Positions 56,891 to 64,000 of a stretch of DNA of 64,000 nucleotides are shown in pieces. The DNA lies in IMG/VR virus record IMGVR_UViG_3300032287_003622, positions 1 through 64,000 of that record, one strand, 5' to 3'. A program made the translations under genes and the position numbers. The notes under the pieces were generated by a model that did not search any database, was not told the origin of the DNA, and was given only the letters and a program-made list of their open reading frames with translations. Positions within the stretch are counted from its first letter, which is position 1. The number at the start of each line of letters is the position of its first letter. The stretch is from a virus.

Positions 56891-57594
56891 TGCGTTCAAT
56901 CAAGGAAATAAAAAAAGACAGTAAACCAATCGTATTTTTAGGTAGCTGTCACAATATCCAAAATTTGGTAGAACTGTGTAATTCAAGTGGTAGAGAAGTG
57001 ATTGGGTTGATAGATCCTGATTATGATTCTCAAAAAGAATTTTATGGACTGCCTGTCCTGCAAAAAAAACCCTACATCAACGAGCCCGAAAAATATGAAT
57101 TTTTCGTGGCCACATGGTGGACACCTTTTCAAAATAACGTTCATCGGCGCAATCTCAAAAAACGCAGATTGTTTTTGGCCTGGATGGAATCATACAAATT
57201 TACAGGTGCCACAGTAATTCACGATACTGCTGTGATCAGTCCCAAGGCCATGATTGACTCGCATGTCAGTGTGGGTGCGTTGTCAATACTCGTGCAAAAT
57301 TGCCAAATACACAAACATACCAATATAAGAGAACAATGTTATGTGAGTCATGATGTTGTTGTTGACTCTAACTGTGTGCTACAGATGAAGTCCACTGTGA
57401 CCGGAAGTATCACTGTTGGTTCCAACACCTACATAGGCCCTGGAGCAACTGTGGTCAATGGCAGTCCATTAAATCCCATGCACATAGGCAACAACGTTAT
57501 AATACATCCAAATCAGCTGGTTTTAGAATCAGTCGCAGATAACACCATTGTAAGCTACAAAAAAGCTCCGTTCGTGGTGACGGTTGACCAATAA
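56890..57594 (+). CDS. Hexapeptide-repeat acyltransferase (PglD-like), copy 2
   Basis: 234 residues; ATG shares a base with the previous stop. N-terminal PIVFLGSCHNIQNLVELCNS (nucleotide-binding half), then LDP-type linker and hexapeptide turns (VISPKAMIDSHVSVGA, VVVDSNCVLQMKSTV, VGSNTYIGPGATVV). Probable sugar O/N-acyltransferase. Ends in VTVDQ, whose codons overlap the promoter of the MoxR gene. Confidence 0.75.
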   Translation: MRSIKEIKKDSKPIVFLGSCHNIQNLVELCNSSGREVIGLIDPDYDSQKEFYGLPVLQKKPYINEPEKYEFFVATWWTPFQNNVHRRNLKKRRLFLAWMESYKFTGATVIHDTAVISPKAMIDSHVSVGALSILVQNCQIHKHTNIREQCYVSHDVVVDSNCVLQMKSTVTGSITVGSNTYIGPGATVVNGSPLNPMHIGNNVIIHPNQLVLESVADNTIVSYKKAPFVVTVDQ

Positions 57595-57612
57595 TCCAAT
57601 TTGTTGTATAAT
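57584..57612 (+). promoter_or_regulatory. Sigma70 promoter of the MoxR gene
   Basis: TTGACC (57584-57589), 17-base spacer, TATAAT (57607-57612). It shares ACGGTTGACCAATAA with the promoter of the VWA gene at 62580. A late box CTAAATAA lies at 57641-57648. Confidence 0.75.
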
Positions 57613-57666
57613 AGTCCTATAGTAGTAAATTGTTATCAACCTAAATAACTTACAAAGGACACAGCC

Positions 57667-58752
57667 ATGTCAGACACAAGAACAGTAACCTCAGTGCAGG
57701 CCCGCAAGAGCTTGCTCAAAGCATTTTCGAAAAAACGCCCACTCTTTTTGTGGGGTCCTCCTGGTATCGGTAAAAGTGAATTGGTAGCCGATATTGCCCA
57801 AGAACTTGGTGGCCACATGATCGACCTCCGACTTGGTCAGATGGAGCCCACTGATATCCGTGGTATTCCGTTTTACAACAAAGATTCAGGCAAAATGGAC
57901 TGGGCTGAACCGGTAGACTTGCCAACTGCGGAATTTGCCAGCCAGTATCCTATCGTGGTGCTATTCTTGGACGAGATGAATTCAGCGGCTCCGTCGGTAC
58001 AGGCCGCGGCCTATCAGTTGATCCTTAATCGTCGCTGTGGCAAATACTTTTTGCCCGACAATGTGGTGTTAGTTGCTGCCGGTAATCGCGAAAGCGACAA
58101 AGGTGTTACATATAGAATGCCCACGCCCTTGGCCAATCGTTTCATACACCAAGAAATGCGTGTGGACTTTGCCAGTTACCAGGAATGGGCAGTCAACAAC
58201 AACATCCATAAAGACGTGGTGGGTTATTTGAGTTTTGCCAAGCAAGATCTCTATGACTTTGATCCCAAATCAGCTTCGCGTGCCTTTGCTACACCAAGGT
58301 CATGGACATTCGTCAGCCAGATTCTTGAAGACGAAGACGGCGATGATGACACTATCATGAACCTGATTGCTGGCACTGTGGGTGAAGGACTTGCTGTGAA
58401 GTTCATGGCACATCGCAAGATTGCTGGCAAGATGCCCAAACCTGAAGATATCTTGAGTGGCAAGGAAAAAGATCTCAATGTCAAAGAAGTATCGGCTATG
58501 TATTCTCTGGTCATTGGCATGTGCTACGAGCTCAAGGGTGCCATTGAAAAGAAGGTGCCAGACAAGCAGTTTCATGAAATGGCCGACCATTTCTTCAAGT
58601 ACATGATGCAGAACTTTGAGACTGAGCTTGTGGTCATGGGTGCCCGTATTGCACTAACCACCTACAACTTACCGTTCCAGCCTACCAAGCTCAAGAACTT
58701 TGATGAGTTCCACAACCGCTACGGCAAGTATATCCTGCAAGCTTCGGCCTAG
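57667..58752 (+). CDS. MoxR-family AAA+ ATPase
   Basis: 361 residues. Walker A PLFLWGPPGIGKSELVADIA, Walker B VVLFLDEMNSA, sensor 1 VVLVAAGNRESDKG and an arginine-finger region TPLANRFIHQEM. LRLGQMEPTDIRGIPFY is the MoxR helix-2 region. MoxR ATPases remodel proteins with a VWA-domain partner; the partner is most likely the protein at 62580, which shares its promoter sequence. The target is unknown. AAAGGA precedes the ATG. Confidence 0.9.
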   Translation: MSDTRTVTSVQARKSLLKAFSKKRPLFLWGPPGIGKSELVADIAQELGGHMIDLRLGQMEPTDIRGIPFYNKDSGKMDWAEPVDLPTAEFASQYPIVVLFLDEMNSAAPSVQAAAYQLILNRRCGKYFLPDNVVLVAAGNRESDKGVTYRMPTPLANRFIHQEMRVDFASYQEWAVNNNIHKDVVGYLSFAKQDLYDFDPKSASRAFATPRSWTFVSQILEDEDGDDDTIMNLIAGTVGEGLAVKFMAHRKIAGKMPKPEDILSGKEKDLNVKEVSAMYSLVIGMCYELKGAIEKKVPDKQFHEMADHFFKYMMQNFETELVVMGARIALTTYNLPFQPTKLKNFDEFHNRYGKYILQASA

Positions 58753-58762
58753 AAATAGGCCC

Positions 58763-58812
58763 GGAAGGCTGTGGTCATCACAGGCTGTGTCCATCACAGC
58801 CTTCCATCTTTA
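58763..58812 (+). terminator. Hairpin terminator after the MoxR gene
   Basis: GGAAGGCTGTG / CACAGCCTTCC, an 11-bp perfect stem with a 21-base loop, then ATCTTTATT. U tract weak, so termination may be partial. Confidence 0.65.
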
Positions 58813-58822
58813 TTGAGTGCAT

Positions 58823-59167
58823 ATGAAATATACTGTTACCCGATTAGATCGTAGATACGCATACTGGGAAGAATTCAACTACATGATTGAGTTCCATAAA
58901 AATCGTGAGTGGGGTATGGGCACAGGTGTCTTGGACTTTGACCGTGCTAGAAAGTGGTTCAACGAGACCTATGGGTGGAGCCAGGAAGTGGACACCCGCA
59001 GAGAAATGGTTGCCAGCAAGGTACGCATGAACATAGACATACACGACTTCAGTTACCTCAATACTGACTGGGCCTGGAGTTGCAGATATCAAGAATACAG
59101 GATCTATGTCAGCGATCCAGCCCTGACCATGTTTGAACTTCGGTGGAGACAGCATGCGCCTGCCTGA
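58823..59167 (+). CDS. Small paralogue family, member 1
   Basis: 114 residues from ATG 58823. Ends YVSDPALTMFELRWRQ, the shared C-terminal motif of the seven small proteins around the halogenase (D-x-A-x-x-x-F-x-L-R/K-W/F/Y). N-terminal part is acidic and aromatic (YMIEFHKNREWGMG). First of a coupled series; function unknown. Confidence 0.65.
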   Translation: MKYTVTRLDRRYAYWEEFNYMIEFHKNREWGMGTGVLDFDRARKWFNETYGWSQEVDTRREMVASKVRMNIDIHDFSYLNTDWAWSCRYQEYRIYVSDPALTMFELRWRQHAPA

Positions 59168-59372
59168 TCCAGACTGGCCTTACATTTGCTATACCAGCCA
59201 CCCTTGGCCAGAAGTGTGTGATTGGTGCAAGGCAAACATTGGTGAGTTTGATCAGGAGTGGTACAAGCTGGGCGAAGACATTGCAGCCCAAAGCATATAT
59301 AGTGACTACAAGAGCACCTACATGTTCCGAGACGAGCAGCATGCTGTGCTGTTCCGGTTGAGGTGGGCGTGA
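59154..59372 (+). CDS. Small paralogue family, member 2
   Basis: 72 residues from ATG 59154, overlapping member 1 by 14 bases. YICYTSHPWPEVCDWCKANI near the start, ending MFRDEQHAVLFRLRWA. Short form of the family. Confidence 0.65.
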   Translation: MRLPDPDWPYICYTSHPWPEVCDWCKANIGEFDQEWYKLGEDIAAQSIYSDYKSTYMFRDEQHAVLFRLRWA

Positions 59373-59581
59373 TACGAGTTCTTGTGCAAAACGCACAGCA
59401 AGCCCTGGACCTCAAACAGCAAGTGCTAGATGCCGGCTTGGTCTTGCATGAAGATTTTTCTTGGGAATACATTCCCGATCACTACGATGGCTACGATGAC
59501 AGCAGTCACAGCCATCCAGAAGCTAGATTCATATTCCGTGATCCTGCACAGGAAACATTTTTCCGCATGCGGTTTGAATGA
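59369..59581 (+). CDS. Small paralogue family, member 3
   Basis: 70 residues from GTG 59369 (GTGA overlap; a GTG two codons earlier is also possible). VLVQNAQQALDLKQQVLDAG, then IFRDPAQETFFRMRFE at the end, matching the shared motif. Confidence 0.65.
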   Translation: MIRVLVQNAQQALDLKQQVLDAGLVLHEDFSWEYIPDHYDGYDDSSHSHPEARFIFRDPAQETFFRMRFE

Positions 59582-59805
59582 ATCAGTTAGAAACATGGCC
59601 GCCGCCCAACTGGACCGAGGTTGTGATTTCCTGGGATACCATGTTAAATAATGCTGACCGTAGCCCCAATGCCATAACCAATTGGTGCGCTTGTTATCCT
59701 GGTCACGGCCGTTGGCACTTGCATGGTTGGAAGAAAACTGAAGGATTTGCATTTAGATTTGAGGATGCCAGAGATGCAACAGCTTTTGGATTGAGGTGGG
59801 GATGA
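59578..59805 (+). CDS. Small paralogue family, member 4
   Basis: 75 residues, ATGA overlap. WPPPNWTEVVISWDTM, NWCACYPGHGRWHLHGW, ending FRFEDARDATAFGLRWG: the shared motif. Confidence 0.65.
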   Translation: MNQLETWPPPNWTEVVISWDTMLNNADRSPNAITNWCACYPGHGRWHLHGWKKTEGFAFRFEDARDATAFGLRWG

Positions 59806-60092
59806 ACTATTATTACGAACTAGATGAACGCACACAAAAGGCCAACTTGGAACAGTGGCACCTTTGGTGCATGCCCAACTGTTCGCCGGCTGACGGAGGA
59901 CGCATGTGTTTCAAAACACACGACGCCTTCATGGCCAACAGCCGCAGGGTCTGGTTGGAAAATCGCAACGGTGTTTACTTGGTCAAACCCACCTGGGGTA
60001 TATACAGAGGACAGGTAGATGATCGTGAGTTTACCATGATCAAACTCAGAGCAAAAACTATCAAATGGTGGGAAGATGAATATCAAAGTTAA
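59802..60092 (+). CDS. Small protein preceding the halogenase
   Basis: 96 residues from ATG 59802 (overlaps member 4). LEQWHLWCMPNCSPADGGRM and FTMIKLRAKTIKWWEDEYQS at the end; the family motif is weaker (DREFTMIKLRAK), so membership is uncertain. Overlaps the halogenase by 17 bases, so the two are translated together. Confidence 0.6.
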   Translation: MNYYYELDERTQKANLEQWHLWCMPNCSPADGGRMCFKTHDAFMANSRRVWLENRNGVYLVKPTWGIYRGQVDDREFTMIKLRAKTIKWWEDEYQS

Positions 60093-61659
60093 ACGAATAA
60101 TCGTGCTTGGCGGCGGAACTGCCGGCTGGTTGAGTGCTGGCTTTTTGAGCAGTCAGTTAGAGGATGTAGAAATCACGGTAATACACAGCCGGGAAGTGCC
60201 TATCATTGGTGTAGGCGAAACCACGGTGCCACAGTTCCGTAACCATTTGGAAAAGATGGGTCTCAGCGAAGATGTATGGATGCGTGAGTCAGGTAGCACA
60301 TTCAAATATGGAGTGACCTTTGATGGTTGGCGCACAGGGTCAGATACTCGTTGGCACGGCTTTGGCGATTTTGTCACAGAAAAAGGTCTTAATCGTAGCC
60401 CAGATGAGTTTGGCAAACGTCAAAGCGTGGCCAAGGATGACCAAGTGTTATTAGCGGACTACTGGATCGAACTTCTTAAACGCGGTTGGATTGCCGAACA
60501 GGATCTTTATCAGTATGCGTCAGATACCTATCATCTAGTGCAAAATCGTCGAGCACACAGAAATCTCGACGGACATCAATATATGAGTCGTGTGCCCGGA
60601 TATGCTTACAACATAAATGCTTTCAAGGTCGGACAAACCATAAAGAATCATGTGGCATTGCCGAAAGGCGTGCGAGCTTTGGAAAGACACATAGTTGAAG
60701 TGCGCCGTGGAGAAAATGAAGAAATCACAGGTCTTGTGGATGACACTGGAGAAACGCACACCGCTGATCTCTACATAGACTGCTCAGGATTCAAGCGCCT
60801 GCTGATAGGTACAGTGGCCAAATGGATTTCGTTTGAAAAGAGATTGCCTTGTAAGAATGCCATCGGTGGTCGTGTGTATTATCAAGACGACCAAGAAGAA
60901 TTTTGTGTGCCTAATCTACATGCAACTGCTCTTAAACACGGTTGGTCATGGCGTGTGCCGTTGCGTGATGACTTGGGTTCGGGCTATGTATATGATACTA
61001 GATTTACCACCACAGACCAGGCCATTGCTGAATTACAAGATTATTGGCATAGCCAAGGAAAACAATGGGATCACAAGGTCACGTTGAGTTTTGAAAATGG
61101 TATCTTAGAAAAATCTGCCCACCGTAACGTGATTGCATGTGGACTCAGCTCCAACTTCCTAGAGCCTTTGGAAGCCACGTCAATAAGTTTTACTACCTTG
61201 GTCAACGAACTGTTGGTAGCAGTGCTGAAAAAACACGACAACCATTGGTCATGGAAAGAAGCTGAAGTCATCAGCAGACTCATGCATAGAGAGATCAAGA
61301 TCACCGGCGACTTCTTGTGGTGCCATTATGCACTCACCGAAAGAACAGATACCGAGTTCTGGCGTGAAGTCGCAAAACAACGTGAGGAAGCCATAGAAAC
61401 TTGTCATAACTGGTTTGGACGTCATTTCAGCGATATCTATCGTAGAGAAAAAGACTTTGATCACACACGCTACAACAAATATGACTGGGCACAGATGATC
61501 ACTACCATGCGTATCTGGCAGGATTGTCCTACACGTGAAATCACAGAGGCCTTGTTGCCTAGAGCACGACTATGGTATCAGCATAGAGACGAAATGGCCC
61601 AAGGTGTGCTGGATCTTGTGCCCACACACTGGCAACTGATACAACATATCAATCAATGA
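60076..61659 (+). CDS. Flavin-dependent (tryptophan-type) halogenase
   Basis: 527 residues. FAD loop IIVLGGGTAGWLSAGFLSSQ; GVGETTVPQFRNHL; the catalytic Lys in STFKYGVTFDGW; the diagnostic GW-x-W-x-x-P motif as KHGWSWRVPLRDDL; later GLSSNFLEPLEATSI. Full length for the family (~500-540). Uses FADH2, O2 and halide to halogenate an aromatic substrate. It resembles the viral halogenase VirX1 of cyanophage Syn10 in kind. No flavin reductase lies in this window, so a host one is needed. Confidence 0.92.
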   Translation: MNIKVKRIIVLGGGTAGWLSAGFLSSQLEDVEITVIHSREVPIIGVGETTVPQFRNHLEKMGLSEDVWMRESGSTFKYGVTFDGWRTGSDTRWHGFGDFVTEKGLNRSPDEFGKRQSVAKDDQVLLADYWIELLKRGWIAEQDLYQYASDTYHLVQNRRAHRNLDGHQYMSRVPGYAYNINAFKVGQTIKNHVALPKGVRALERHIVEVRRGENEEITGLVDDTGETHTADLYIDCSGFKRLLIGTVAKWISFEKRLPCKNAIGGRVYYQDDQEEFCVPNLHATALKHGWSWRVPLRDDLGSGYVYDTRFTTTDQAIAELQDYWHSQGKQWDHKVTLSFENGILEKSAHRNVIACGLSSNFLEPLEATSISFTTLVNELLVAVLKKHDNHWSWKEAEVISRLMHREIKITGDFLWCHYALTERTDTEFWREVAKQREEAIETCHNWFGRHFSDIYRREKDFDHTRYNKYDWAQMITTMRIWQDCPTREITEALLPRARLWYQHRDEMAQGVLDLVPTHWQLIQHINQ

Positions 61660-61973
61660 AAAATAACTCTATACGAGCACGTCTCACTGCATTGTCTCAA
61701 AAAATTGACTCACCCAGCCGAGATGAATACTATGATACTCCTGAAGCCAGGATCGATACCATAGTGGGTCGAGACCGTGTATATTATCTTCGTCTGCGTG
61801 CAGTCAAACAGGAATGGGACAAAAGTGACAACCCTGTCAGGCAAGAGTTCCAGGAATATCTCAGGGAAACATATGGCATAGAAATGACCATACAACCCGA
61901 GGGAATAGATTTACAATATCGAATCTTGGACGAAAAAAAGCACACCTTGTTCTTGCTCAAGTTTGGCGGATAA
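61656..61973 (+). CDS. Small paralogue family, member 5
   Basis: 105 residues, ATGA overlap with the halogenase. MKNNSIRARLTALSQKIDSP, EFQEYLRETYGIEMTIQPEG, ending RILDEKKHTLFLLKFGG: shared motif with Lys/Phe in place of Arg/Trp. Confidence 0.65.
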   Translation: MKNNSIRARLTALSQKIDSPSRDEYYDTPEARIDTIVGRDRVYYLRLRAVKQEWDKSDNPVRQEFQEYLRETYGIEMTIQPEGIDLQYRILDEKKHTLFLLKFGG

Positions 61974-62221
61974 TGCACTTAAACAACTACACCATTCCTA
62001 GGCCTGCCGACAAGGTTCTTGATCAATGTCATGCAGTTTACATCCGTGATCCAGCATTTCGTATGCGGCAGATGAAACAGTATTGTCGAGAACAGAATTT
62101 AAGTTTGGTATGGTCAGAGCTGGTTGATACCACAGATGTCAGTGCATACTTTGATGAATCTGCAGCATTCTATTTTATTGACCCAGCAGATGCTACTTTA
62201 TTCAGTTTGAAATACAAATGA
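61973..62221 (+). CDS. Small paralogue family, member 6
   Basis: 82 residues; ATG overlaps the previous stop. RMRQMKQYCREQNLSLVWSE, ending FYFIDPADATLFSLKYK: the clearest form of the motif. Confidence 0.65.
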   Translation: MHLNNYTIPRPADKVLDQCHAVYIRDPAFRMRQMKQYCREQNLSLVWSELVDTTDVSAYFDESAAFYFIDPADATLFSLKYK

Positions 62222-62532
62222 AAATAACTGTTAAAAAAAATCTAATCATATTCCACCGGGTGGATGAGTGGAGTGCGTTGTTCCAACGGTTGCTGAAGGA
62301 ACATGGTGCCAAGATCGCTATCAGCACAGTATGCCGTCGTGAGTTGGGATTTACTATACGCAGACACAAGGGACTTGAACCGCACGATGAAAACACCTGG
62401 GAAGTTATGAAAAGCGAAGGGTGGCATCATCGTTATTACTACCAAGATCAGATACATCTTGATTGGTATGATGAAGCAAAAATGACCTGGTTTGTGCTAA
62501 AATACCTAAATAACTGCACGGTTGACCAATAA
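62218..62532 (+). CDS. Small paralogue family, member 7
   Basis: 104 residues, ATGA overlap. LFQRLLKEHGAKIAISTVCR, HDENTWEVMKSEGWHHRYYY, then LDWYDEAKMTWFVLKYLN near the end and a final NCTVDQ whose codons form the -35 region of the next promoter. Confidence 0.65.
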   Translation: MKITVKKNLIIFHRVDEWSALFQRLLKEHGAKIAISTVCRRELGFTIRRHKGLEPHDENTWEVMKSEGWHHRYYYQDQIHLDWYDEAKMTWFVLKYLNNCTVDQ

Positions 62533-62550
62533 ATCCGTTTTTGCTATAAT
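62522..62550 (+). promoter_or_regulatory. Sigma70 promoter of the VWA gene
   Basis: TTGACC (62522-62527), 17-base spacer, TATAAT (62545-62550); TAGGAG precedes the ATG at 62580. Shares ACGGTTGACCAATAA with the MoxR promoter at 57584. A late box CTAAATAA (62506-62513) lies just upstream. Confidence 0.75.
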
Positions 62551-62579
62551 ATTATATACAGTCAGATAATAGGAGCAGT

Positions 62580-63875
62580 ATGAGCACAGCCGCTACAAGC
62601 CAGAACAAGAAAGAAGCCGACAAGTTCAAGGACTTGATTGGACCCATGGATCCCAAACTGGATCGTGAGGTTCGTGAAAAGCTGATCACAGCTCGTGTGG
62701 GTCTATTGCTTCGTGCCAGCTTCTTTGGTAACTTGGCCACCCGCCTAAAGTTAGTAAACGCTGACGAATGGTGTGGCACAGCCGCAACTGACGGACGTCA
62801 TTTCTATTACAATAGCAGATTCATTGACATGCTCCGTCCCAAAGAGATCGAGTTCTTGTTTGGGCATGAGGTCTTGCATTGTGTGTATGATCACTTTGGT
62901 CGCAGAGGCGATCGTGATCCCATGCTGTTCAATGTGGCCAATGACTATGCTGTCAACAGTGACTTGAAAAAACACAGGGTAGGCGAGTTTATCACATCAG
63001 TGCCCTGCTTGTATGACAGCAAGTTTGAAGGCAAGAGCAGTGAAGAGATCTATGATATCTTGTACGAGAATGCTGAAAAGATCAATCTTTCTGATCTTGT
63101 AGACAAGCTCTTGGACGATCACTTGGATGGCGAAGGTGATGGTGAAGGTGACGACGATGGCGATGACAAAGACGGCAAAGGCAAAGGTCGTCCCAAACTC
63201 AGTCAAGAAGAACGTCAAAAGATCAAGGACGAGATCAAAGAAGCGGTCCTATCAGCAGCCGCGGCATCGGATGGCGCCGGTAACTTGCCTGCAGGTGTCA
63301 AGCGTCTTATCCAAGACATGACTGCGCCCAAGATGAACTGGCGTGAACTGCTTCGGATGCAGTTGGAATCAACCATCAAGAGTGACTTTACCTGGATGCG
63401 GGCCAGCCGACGTGGTTGGCACATGGACGCTGTCATGCCCGGTATGAAGAATGACGAAATGATTGATATTGCCATAGGCATTGATGCATCAGGTAGTATT
63501 GACGAGCGCATGCTTCGGGACTTCTTGGCAGAAACCCAGGGTATCATGGACCAGTTCCAGAGCTACAAAATCCATATCTTTACCTTTGATACCAAGACAT
63601 ACAATCCTGAAACCTATAACTCAGACAACTTAGACAGCATCTGCGATTATGAAGTCAAGGGTGGTGGTGGCACAGACTTTGATGCCATCTACAACTACTT
63701 GAAAGAAGAACAGATCGAGCCCAAACGCTTGGTCGTGTTCACAGATGGTTACCCATTCGGATCCTGGGGTGATGAAAACTATGCCGACACGGTGTGGATT
63801 ATTCATGGTAATCAAACTGTAGTTCCACCATGGGGTCAATATGCTTACTATGAAAAGGAAACAGCACATGCTTGA
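62580..63875 (+). CDS. VWA-domain protein with metallopeptidase-like N-terminus (DUF2201 type)
   Basis: 431 residues. N-terminal domain with the zinc-protease motif LFGHEVLHCVYDHFGRR (HExxH). A low-complexity Gly/Asp linker (EGDGEGDDDGDDKDGKGKG, ~182-200). C-terminal VWA-like domain with MIDIAIGIDASGSIDERML (MIDAS-like D-x-S-x-S), EVKGGGGTDFDAIYNYL and RLVVFTDGYPFG. This is the usual partner of MoxR ATPases. The pair could be a proteolytic or metal-insertion machine, or a virion/host-takeover factor. Its own promoter matches that of the MoxR gene. Confidence 0.9.
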   Translation: MSTAATSQNKKEADKFKDLIGPMDPKLDREVREKLITARVGLLLRASFFGNLATRLKLVNADEWCGTAATDGRHFYYNSRFIDMLRPKEIEFLFGHEVLHCVYDHFGRRGDRDPMLFNVANDYAVNSDLKKHRVGEFITSVPCLYDSKFEGKSSEEIYDILYENAEKINLSDLVDKLLDDHLDGEGDGEGDDDGDDKDGKGKGRPKLSQEERQKIKDEIKEAVLSAAAASDGAGNLPAGVKRLIQDMTAPKMNWRELLRMQLESTIKSDFTWMRASRRGWHMDAVMPGMKNDEMIDIAIGIDASGSIDERMLRDFLAETQGIMDQFQSYKIHIFTFDTKTYNPETYNSDNLDSICDYEVKGGGGTDFDAIYNYLKEEQIEPKRLVVFTDGYPFGSWGDENYADTVWIIHGNQTVVPPWGQYAYYEKETAHA

Positions 63876-64000
63876 ACGTTTTAGACATTGGTATTTGGCC
63901 AACGCAACCCAAATCACTTGGTTTATCATTGGTGCCATGATCATGAGTGGACTAATCTACTTTGGTCAAGGACAGTGGTTGAATGCTCTAGTTTGTTTTG
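63868..64000 (+). CDS. Small membrane protein, 3' partial
   Basis: ATG at 63868 overlaps the VWA gene by 8 bases; runs to the window end (44 codons). MLERFRHWYLANATQITWFI followed by a transmembrane helix (IGAMIMSGLIYFG). Similar small proteins occur in cyanophages from memory. Confidence 0.6.
   Translation, partial: MLERFRHWYLANATQITWFIIGAMIMSGLIYFGQGQWLNALVCF

Noticed and set aside
1-64000. CRISPR array
   Set aside because: No regularly spaced repeats were seen; the repeated elements are short promoter boxes and tRNA parts.
1-64000. Alternative genetic code suggested by the odd tRNAs
   Set aside because: TAA, TAG and TGA all end plausible genes with tight overlaps, and no tRNA with a stop-reading anticodon was found.
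1-64000. Prophage or integrative element
   Set aside because: No integrase, repressor, att-like repeats or flanking bacterial housekeeping genes were seen.

Overview
The window reads as part of a large T4-related phage genome (a myovirus of the marine cyanophage/pelagiphage kind). The evidence is a gp43-type family B DNA polymerase, a gp45-like sliding clamp, a T4-type RNase H (5' nuclease), a DsbA-like dsDNA-binding protein, T4-like late promoter boxes (TATAAATA or CTAAATA), dense head-to-tail genes with ATGA overlaps, a tRNA/tmRNA block, and many small conserved phage proteins. No integrase, plasmid or rRNA genes are present. Both ends cut genes. The host is probably a proteobacterium with LPS. 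The tmRNA is circularly permuted and its T-loop (GGCAGTG) fits the alphaproteobacterial two-piece form, which favours an alphaproteobacterial host or donor. Consensus sigma70 promoters (TTGACA-17-TATAAT) fit this.

Layout. 1-11.8 kb: proteins that look like virion or internal head proteins, several with a short MRAQEF-type N-terminus resembling T4 capsid-targeting peptides, together with a YHYH protein, a HAD-GNAT fusion, a Dps ferritin, a deaminase-like protein and a holin-like membrane protein. 11.8-16.1 kb: a hexapeptide acyltransferase, a minus-strand three-gene metabolic operon (acyl-adenylate ligase, nitronate monooxygenase-like, short DegT-like enzyme) and a periplasmic Bug/TctC receptor. 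16.1-24.9 kb: replication (DsbA-like, polymerase, clamp), a DpdA-like transglycosylase and a GIY-YIG homing endonuclease. 24.9-47 kb: glycosyltransferases and nucleotide-sugar genes, an amidinotransferase, FolE, QueD and QueE, a DNA glycosylase, a large FG-GAP lipoprotein, TauE, tandem SGNH proteins and RNase H. 47-57 kb: small proteins, tRNAs, tmRNA, an outer-membrane protein, AsnB, a 2OG oxygenase, two GT-like paralogues, a candidate ncRNA and an RpoZ-like omega subunit. 57.6-64 kb: a MoxR ATPase and a VWA/metallopeptidase partner under near-identical promoters, bracketing a flavin halogenase and a run of small paralogues.

How the parts may work together. FolE, QueD, QueE and DpdA make a 7-deazaguanine DNA-modification route; QueC is not in this window. 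The sugar genes probably remodel a cell-surface glycan. The tRNAs are the strangest part: two have long-variable-arm bodies but non-Leu/Ser/Tyr anticodons (CAU, UGU), one has a short-arm body with a Leu anticodon (AAG), and one initiator-like tRNA has lost both the D-loop GG and the T-loop TTC. The best candidates for an undescribed system are the MoxR/VWA/halogenase/small-paralogue island and the tRNA set with the permuted tmRNA. All names rest on motif reading without database searches.
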